64,000 nt of DNA from Streptomyces fildesensis (GTDB lineage: Bacteria > Actinomycetota > Actinomycetes > Streptomycetales > Streptomycetaceae): positions 1 through 64,000 of the forward strand of contig NZ_JAAIKO010000024.1 of NCBI RefSeq assembly GCF_016107395.1, written 5' to 3'. The translations under genes and the position numbers were made by a program. Under the pieces are notes generated by a model. The model ran no database searches. It saw only the letters and a list, made by a program, of their open reading frames with translations, and was not told where the DNA came from. This document shows positions 59,298 through 64,000 of the stretch, piece by piece. How positions within the stretch are numbered: the first letter of the stretch is position 1; each line of letters begins with the position of its first letter.

Positions 59298-59312
59298 CTG
59301 ACGGCACATCAG
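59298..59312 (-). promoter_or_regulatory. Inverted repeat CTGAC-GGCAC-ATCAG before the LPQTG gene
   Basis: A 5+5 inverted repeat with one mismatch, flanked by ATT, lies 29-43 bases before the LPQTG start. With the copies at 57011 and 58465 it defines the pattern YTGACKGNNCRTCAG. Confidence 0.6.
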
Positions 59313-59373
59313 ATTCGGCGGCCGACAGTACGCCCGTGATCTTGGAGAGGGAAGGGAGGTGCAGAGGGGGAAA

Positions 59374-59853
59374 TCAGGCGGGAGCTGCGAGTTCGGCCCA
59401 GACCGTTTTGCCCGGCTGCCCGGCATGCCGGGCGACGCCCCAGTCCGTGCAGAGCCGCTGCACGATGAACATGCCGTGCCCGCCGGGCCGGCCCGCCCGG
59501 TGCGGAACGCGCGGCACCGGCTCACCGGCCCCGCTGTCGGCGACCTCGAGTCGCAGCACCTTGGGACTGTGGATCAGCCGCAGCTCATCGGGGCCGTCCG
59601 CGTGCAGACACGCGTTGGTGACCAGTTCCGAGACGACGAGGAGCACATCCTCGGCCGCGGCCCGGCGCTCCGGGGAGGAGGCGGGCAGCCAGCCCCAGGC
59701 CTGCAGCGCCTCGCGAGTGAAGTCGCGGGCGCGCGGGACGATGGCACTCTCACCCAGGAGCCGCAGAACCCGCGCGGATCCGGCCTCGGGCACGACAATG
59801 TCGCCCGGGTCCGAACCGCGGTCGTCCGCCGCGTGGGGCCGAGTGGTGCTCAT
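59374..59853 (-). CDS. RsbW-type ATP-binding regulator (anti-sigma factor or serine kinase)
   Basis: This 159-residue protein is a GHKL ATPase of the anti-sigma-factor kinase class. The N box is SELVTNACLHADGPDEL, the G1 box LEVADSGAGEP and the G2 region GGHGMFIVQRLCTDWG. Such proteins bind a SigB-type sigma factor and phosphorylate a STAS antagonist. A STAS gene lies directly upstream and a SigB-family sigma gene is divergent next to it, so the three probably form one partner switch. This resembles the sigI locus of S. coelicolor as I remember it. Start ATG 59851-59853. Confidence 0.85.
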   Translation of the reverse strand: MSTTRPHAADDRGSDPGDIVVPEAGSARVLRLLGESAIVPRARDFTREALQAWGWLPASSPERRAAAEDVLLVVSELVTNACLHADGPDELRLIHSPKVLRLEVADSGAGEPVPRVPHRAGRPGGHGMFIVQRLCTDWGVARHAGQPGKTVWAELAAPA

Positions 59854-59976
59854 CAGCGCCTCACCTCACCGATGTCCGACAGTTTCAGGAGTCTCCTGCC
59901 CGACGAATTCCCGGGGACACCTCGGGAGCTCTACCAAACAGGGTGGAGTGGGAGATCGCCACCGGCGATGCTTCCG

Positions 59977-60372
59977 TCACTCCTGCAATGCCTCGTCCAG
60001 GGTTGCGTGGACGGTGAACACGGCTTCGGCACCCGTGATCTCGAACACACGAGCGACCACCGGCAGCATACCCGCCAGATGGACCTTCCCACCGGCCGCC
60101 TCCGCCTTCAGCCGGGCGCCCAGCAGGACGTTCAATCCGGTGGAATCACAGAAATCCAGCTGGGAGCAGTCCACCACGAGCTTGGTGCAGCCCGCGGCGA
60201 CACACGCTTCGAGCGGCTCGCTGAGCAGCTCCGCCGTGTGGTGGTCGAGCTCGCCCGCAGGCGTGACAACGGCGTACGTGCCGTGCTGTCGCACGTCCAC
60301 GTGCAACCGGTCCCGGCCGGCCGTACCGACCATCCCGCGGTCCATGTGCGCTCCTCTGGAATCTTGGGTCAT
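59977..60372 (-). CDS. STAS-domain anti-sigma factor antagonist
   Basis: This 131-residue protein is an RsbV/SpoIIAA-like antagonist. The STAS core runs YAVVTPAGELDHHTAELLSE, LVVDCSQLDFCDSTGLNVLL, where Ser77 in DSTGL is the residue phosphorylated by the partner kinase in this family; when unphosphorylated it would free the sigma factor. GGAG lies 6 bases before ATG 60370-60372; an upstream in-frame start at 60396 is less likely. It is 123 bases before the ATPase gene on the same strand and divergent from the sigma gene. Confidence 0.9.
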   Translation of the reverse strand: MTQDSRGAHMDRGMVGTAGRDRLHVDVRQHGTYAVVTPAGELDHHTAELLSEPLEACVAAGCTKLVVDCSQLDFCDSTGLNVLLGARLKAEAAGGKVHLAGMLPVVARVFEITGAEAVFTVHATLDEALQE

Positions 60373-60505
60373 GCGCACTCCGAACCCTACGCGCATCCCG
60401 AATCACGTGGAAGCTACCCCTCAGCTGCCGGTGGACGCCCCTCGGATGCCTCCCGCCTGCCCCCTCCGCGGCCCGCTAATCGCCCGTGAGGACAGTCGGC
60501 CGGAA

Positions 60506-60533
60506 GTTGCGCCACCAGCGTGAAACGGGGTAG
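60506..60533 (+). promoter_or_regulatory. Candidate SigB-type promoter of the sigma factor gene
   Basis: GTTGCG (60506-60511) and GGGTAG (60528-60533) are 16 bases apart, close to the GNNT-N14-16-GGGTAY pattern used by SigB-family holoenzymes in Streptomyces. The leader would be about 97 bases. It would allow autoregulation; this is a match by eye only. Confidence 0.35.
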
Positions 60534-60636
60534 GGCTTGAACAACACCTATCGAAACCCGGCCGCCTCGGAGGCGCAGCACACCGTATTAGCGGCATGGC
60601 ACCGGCAGCCTGATGCCGTAACCGAGGGAGGAGAGC

Positions 60637-61527
60637 ATGACACCCCGGCCTGACGCGATCACCGCGACGACGACCAGCCCGTCCGTTGGCTCTGAGCAGG
60701 AAGACCTGGAAGAGCCGGAGGGGCTGGAGGGCCTCCCCGAGATACCCCCGTTCGAGACGGTGGGTCCGGTCGACGCACGCGCCCTGTCCAAGACACTGTT
60801 CCTGCGCCTCGAGACGCTGGACGAGGGCACGTACGCATACTCCTACGTGCGCAACACGCTCGTGGAACTCAATCTCGCCCTGGTGAAGTTCGCGGCTTCC
60901 CGGTTCCGCACCCGCAGCGAGCCGATGGAGGACATCATCCAGGTCGGCATGATCGGCCTGATCAAGGCGATCGACCGCTTCGAGCTCAGCCGCGGTGTGG
61001 AGTTCCCCACCTTCGCGATGCCGACGATCATCGGCGAGATCAAGCGCTTCTTCCGTGACACCAGCTGGTCGGTACGGGTCCCCCGCCGGCTGCAGGAGCT
61101 ACGGCTCGACCTGGCCAAGGCCGGCGACGAGCTGGCCCAGCAGCTGGACCGCTCGCCGAACGTGGCCGAGCTGGCCGCCCGGCTGCGGATCACCGCGGAA
61201 GAGGTCATCGAGGGCATGGCCGCGAGCAACGCGTACACCGCGAGCTCGCTCGACGCCCAGCCCGACGAGGACGACTCCGAGGGCGCGCTGACCGACCGCA
61301 TCGGCTACGAGGACCACGACCTCGAAGGCATCGAGTACATCGAGTCCCTGAAGCCGCTGATCGCCGAGCTCCCGGCGCGTGACCGCAAGATCCTCTCGCT
61401 GCGCTTCACCGGCAACCTCACCCAGTCGGAGATCGGCGAGGAGCTCGGCATCTCACAGATGCACGTCTCGCGCCTGCTCTCCCGGACACTGGCGCGCCTG
61501 CGGCGCGGGCTGCTCGTCGAGGAGTGA
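60637..61527 (+). CDS. sigI: SigB/SigF-family RNA polymerase sigma factor (probable SigI)
   Basis: This 296-residue group 3 sigma factor has an acidic N-terminal extension, region 2 (LVELNLALVKFAASRFRTRS, MEDIIQVGMIGLIKAIDRFE, GVEFPTFAMPTIIGEIKRFF), region 3 (VRVPRRLQELRLDLAKAGDE) and region 4 (SLRFTGNLTQSEIGEELGIS, then QMHVSRLLSRTLARLR). Streptomyces has several close SigB paralogues; the symbol rests on gene context (POT transporter, partner-switch pair and hut genes beside it), so it is probable rather than proven. GGAGG lies 6 bases before ATG 60637. Control is expected to be by the adjacent ATPase and STAS proteins. Confidence 0.88.
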   Translation: MTPRPDAITATTTSPSVGSEQEDLEEPEGLEGLPEIPPFETVGPVDARALSKTLFLRLETLDEGTYAYSYVRNTLVELNLALVKFAASRFRTRSEPMEDIIQVGMIGLIKAIDRFELSRGVEFPTFAMPTIIGEIKRFFRDTSWSVRVPRRLQELRLDLAKAGDELAQQLDRSPNVAELAARLRITAEEVIEGMAASNAYTASSLDAQPDEDDSEGALTDRIGYEDHDLEGIEYIESLKPLIAELPARDRKILSLRFTGNLTQSEIGEELGISQMHVSRLLSRTLARLRRGLLVEE

Positions 61528-61551
61528 CGGTGAGCGCCGCCCGGCCACGGG

Positions 61552-62727
61552 TCAGGCGGCGCGGACCCCGCCCTGCCACACCCGGCTGACCAGCGGCACA
61601 CCGGGCCGGTAGGCCAGATGTACATGGCTGGGGGCGTCGAGCAGCATCAGATCAGCTCGCGCCCCCGCCGTGATCCTTCCGACGTCGTCCCTGCGCAGCG
61701 CCCGCGCGCCACCGAGCGTCGCGGCCGCGACCGCCTCGTCGGGCGTCATCCGCATGTCCCGTACGGCGACGGCGATGCAGAACGGCATCGAGCTGGTGAA
61801 GCTCGACCCCGGATTGCAGTCCGTGGACAGCGCCACCACCGCGCCCGCGTCGATCAGCCGGCGGGCGTCGGGGTAGGTGGCGCGGGTGGAGAACTCGGCG
61901 CCGGGCAGCAGCGTCGCGACGGTCACACCACCGCTGGACGCGAGCGCGTCGACGTCCGCGTCCGTCAGATGCGTGCAGTGGTCGGCGGACGCCGCCCCCA
62001 GCTCGACCGCCAGCTGCACGCCGGGCCCGTAGGTCAGCTGGTTCGCGTGCACCCGCGGGATCAGTCCGGCCCGGGCGCCCGCGGTGAGGACCGCCCGCGC
62101 CTGGTCGCCGTCGAACGCCCCCTTCTCGCAGAACACGTCCACCCAGCGGGCGTGCGGCGCGCAGGCCTCCAGCATCGGCCCGGTGACCAGGTCGACGTAG
62201 CCGGCCGGGTCGTCCGCGTACTCCGGCGCGACGATGTGCGCGCCCAGGTAGGTGGTCTCCGGGGTGTGCGCGGCGGCGATGCGCAGACTGCGGGCCTCGT
62301 CCTCCGGGGTCAGCCCGTAGCCGGACTTCGTCTCGATGGTCGTGGTGCCCTGCCGCCGCGCCTCGGCCACATAGCGGGCCACGTTGGCGTCCAGCTCGGC
62401 GTCACTGGCGGCGCGGGTCGCGGCGACCGTGGTCCTGATGCCGCCGGCGGTGTACAGCGTGCCGGACATCCGGGCGTTGAACTCCTGGGTGCGGTCACCG
62501 CCGAACACCAGATGCGAGTGCGAGTCGACGAATCCGGGCAGCGCCGCCCGGCCCCCCGCGTCGTACACCTCGTCGGCGCCGGGCGCCCGCTCCGCCGGGC
62601 CGACCCAGGCGATCAGGCCGTCGGCCATGACCACCGCCGCGTCCGCGACCAGCCCGAGCGGCCCGGTGCCGAGGGACGGGTCGTTGGTGACCAGGCTGCC
62701 GATGTTGGTGATGAGGGTCGTGGGCAT
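61552..62727 (-). CDS. hutI: Imidazolonepropionase
   Basis: This 391-residue amidohydrolase opens the ring of imidazolonepropionate to formiminoglutamate in histidine breakdown. Metal and substrate motifs are present: ALPGFVDSHSHLVFGGDRTQ (HxH), ETKSGYGLTPEDE, IPRVHANQLTYGPG, SADHCTHLTDADV and LSTDCNPGSSFTSSMP. GGAG lies 8 bases before the ATG at 62725-62727. It follows hutF by 53 bases on the same strand; the two catalyse successive steps and are one operon. Confidence 0.95.
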   Translation of the reverse strand: MPTTLITNIGSLVTNDPSLGTGPLGLVADAAVVMADGLIAWVGPAERAPGADEVYDAGGRAALPGFVDSHSHLVFGGDRTQEFNARMSGTLYTAGGIRTTVAATRAASDAELDANVARYVAEARRQGTTTIETKSGYGLTPEDEARSLRIAAAHTPETTYLGAHIVAPEYADDPAGYVDLVTGPMLEACAPHARWVDVFCEKGAFDGDQARAVLTAGARAGLIPRVHANQLTYGPGVQLAVELGAASADHCTHLTDADVDALASSGGVTVATLLPGAEFSTRATYPDARRLIDAGAVVALSTDCNPGSSFTSSMPFCIAVAVRDMRMTPDEAVAAATLGGARALRRDDVGRITAGARADLMLLDAPSHVHLAYRPGVPLVSRVWQGGVRAA

Positions 62728-62755
62728 CGCGCGATCTCCGTGGGTCTGGGGGCAC

Positions 62756-62777
62756 CTCCCAGCGGTAGCTGGGGGAG
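62756..62777 (-). repeat. Short hairpin in the hutF-hutI gap
   Basis: CTCCCAGC (62756-62763) and GCTGGGGGAG (62768-62777) pair around GGTA with two extra Gs. I recognise this GC-rich hairpin type as frequent between Streptomyces genes. It could modulate hutI expression. Confidence 0.45.
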
Positions 62778-62780
62778 AAA

Positions 62781-64000
62781 TCAGGAACGGCGCAGACGGG
62801 CGACGGCCGCGCCCATCGCGGCCGGCACGTCCGGCACCAGCTGGTGGACACCGTCCCGGACGATGTGCCGCCCGCCCACCACGGTGTGCCGTACGTCCGT
62901 GGCCGTCGCGGCGTAAACGGCCGTCTCCGCGGCGAGGCGCGGCAGCGTGCCGGCGGTGCGGACCGAGTCCAGGGCGACGGTGGTGAAGTCGGCGAGCGCG
63001 CCCGTCTCCAGCTGACCGGCGTCCGCCCAGCCGAGCGAGGCATGGCCGTCCGCGGTGGCGGCCCGCAGCAGTTGGGCCGCGGTCCAGTGCCCGCGGGTGC
63101 GGGTGCGCAGCCGCTCGTCGAGTTCCATGGCGCGGGCTTCTTCGAGCAGGTCGATGACGGCGTGACTGTCGCTGCCGAGCGACAGCGGGCTGCCGGCGAG
63201 CTGGACCTCGCGCGCCGGGCCGATGCCGTCGGCGAGGTCGCGTTCGGTGGTGGGGCACATGCAGACGACCGTGCCGCTGTCGCCGAGCAGCCGGATGTCC
63301 GCACCGGTGAGGTGCGTGGCGTGCACGGCGGAGGTCCGGGGGCCCAGCGCCCCGTGGTCCGCGAGCAGCCGTGTCGGTGTGCGGCCGTGGGCCTTCAGAC
63401 AGGCCTCGTTCTCGGCCGGCTGCTCCGACAGATGGACGTGCAGCGGGGCCTGCCGCGCCGCCGCCCACTCCGCCGCCCTGGCGATCCCGGCCGGCGGCAC
63501 GGCGCGCACCGAGTGGATCGCCGCGCCGATCCGGACGTGGTCGCGGTCCTTGAGGGCGTCGGCGCGCTCCGCCCAGGCGTCGGGGCCCGCGTCGGCGAAC
63601 CGCACCTGGTGCCGGTCGGGGGGCGCGCCGAATCCGGACGAGAAGTAAGCGGTGTCCAGCAGCGTGATCCGGATGCCCGCCTCGCCCGCGGCGGCGATCA
63701 GGGCCTCGCCCATGGCGTTGGGGTCGTCGTACGGTGTGCCGCCGGGACCGTGGTGCAGATAGTGGAACTCACCGACGCAGGTGATGCCGGCCAGCGCCAT
63801 CTCCGCGTACACCGCCCGCGCGAGCGCGTAGTAGGTGTCGGGGTCGAGCTCCGCCGCGATCGAGTACATGATCTCGCGCCAGGTCCAGAAGGTGCCGGAC
63901 CCGACCTGGACGGTGCCGCGCAGCGCCCGGTGGAAGGCGTGCGAGTGCGCGTTGGCCAGTCCCGGCAGGGTGAATCCGCGCAGCGCGACGGCACCGGGAG
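62781..64000 (-). CDS. hutF: Formimidoylglutamate deiminase, start beyond the window edge
   Basis: This amidohydrolase converts N-formimino-glutamate to N-formyl-glutamate. The visible 406 residues begin in the metal-binding motif region LPGLANAHSHAFHRALRG and continue with GEFHYLHHGPGGTPYDDP, LHVHLSEQPAENEACL, TSAVHATHLTG and LSLGSDSHAVIDLLEEAR. This HSHAFH and SDSHA pattern is specific to HutF-type enzymes rather than chlorohydrolases. The reading frame is open to position 64000, so the N-terminus (about 50 residues) is outside. It lies upstream of hutI in the same operon. Confidence 0.94.
   Translation of the reverse strand, partial: PGAVALRGFTLPGLANAHSHAFHRALRGTVQVGSGTFWTWREIMYSIAAELDPDTYYALARAVYAEMALAGITCVGEFHYLHHGPGGTPYDDPNAMGEALIAAAGEAGIRITLLDTAYFSSGFGAPPDRHQVRFADAGPDAWAERADALKDRDHVRIGAAIHSVRAVPPAGIARAAEWAAARQAPLHVHLSEQPAENEACLKAHGRTPTRLLADHGALGPRTSAVHATHLTGADIRLLGDSGTVVCMCPTTERDLADGIGPAREVQLAGSPLSLGSDSHAVIDLLEEARAMELDERLRTRTRGHWTAAQLLRAATADGHASLGWADAGQLETGALADFTTVALDSVRTAGTLPRLAAETAVYAATATDVRHTVVGGRHIVRDGVHQLVPDVPAAMGAAVARLRRS

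Noticed and set aside
60590..60600. ATTAGCGGCATGG considered as a -10 box or earlier start for the sigma factor gene
   Set aside because: The ATG there is in another frame and the GGAGG-preceded ATG at 60637 is clearly better.

Overview
The window is a stretch of a high-GC actinomycete chromosome, almost certainly Streptomyces. The evidence is a strong G/C bias at third codon positions, many GTG starts with GGAGG-type ribosome binding sites, the developmental regulator WhiB, a complete fbiA-fbiB coenzyme F420 pair, and a gene order I recognise from Streptomyces. The backbone (manA, SIS protein, manB, DUF3499, metallopeptidase, whiB, fbiA, fbiB, nucleotidyltransferase, LCP genes, acyl-CoA dehydrogenase, purE, purK, gtrA) also follows the order of the mycobacterial Rv3255c-Rv3277 region.

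Layout. 1-3.2 kb: the start of ahcY and a divergent one-piece fructose PTS permease. 3.3-8.5 kb: a leftward mannose-phosphate block (manB, Trm112-like protein, SIS isomerase, manA, cation diffusion facilitator). 8.6-15.2 kb: DUF3499, a small zincin-like protein, a DUF5719 protein and a 1248-residue membrane glycosyltransferase with a Q/N/Y-rich tail. 15.4-19.2 kb: whiB, then a cysteine dioxygenase followed by fbiA-fbiB. 19.4-23 kb: an AlkA-like DNA glycosylase, a sugar nucleotidyltransferase and a secreted amidase. 23.1-44.1 kb: an envelope island with seven LytR-CpsA-Psr (LCP) genes mixed with a GT2 glycosyltransferase, a thioesterase, a P450, a large HTH regulator, an acyltransferase, an acyl-CoA dehydrogenase and UDP-glucose dehydrogenase. 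44.5-53.2 kb: a CGNR/VOC divergent pair, a dipeptidase, purK-purE, gtrA, a two-component system and a POT transporter. 53.3-59.3 kb: a five-gene leftward surface-protein locus (sortase substrates, a WxL-type protein and its DUF916-type partner). 59.4-61.5 kb: a partner-switching module (ATPase, STAS protein, SigB-family sigma factor). 61.5-64 kb: hutI and the start-truncated hutF of histidine degradation.

How it fits together. Most of the window serves the cell envelope: sugar-nucleotide supply (manA/manB, nucleotidyltransferase, UDP-glucose dehydrogenase), polymer assembly (two GT2 enzymes, GtrA, acyltransferase), attachment of polymer to peptidoglycan (LCP proteins), wall turnover (amidase) and displayed proteins (sortase/WxL locus). 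Regulation is represented by WhiB, one OmpR-type two-component pair, a SigB-type partner switch and an uncharacterised HTH protein.

The most interesting signals not explained by ordinary genes are: (i) a 108-110 bp hairpin repeat present three times, each time between convergent genes, with paired changes in its two arms; (ii) a shared inverted repeat (YTGAC-N5-RTCAG) in front of three transcription or translation starts of the surface-protein locus, with a weaker copy in front of the amidase; (iii) a WxL/DUF916-type surface system of the kind best known from Firmicutes, coupled here to LAXTG/LPXTG proteins; and (iv) the seven-fold LCP expansion. Starts were chosen by eye from ribosome binding sites; no database search was possible.
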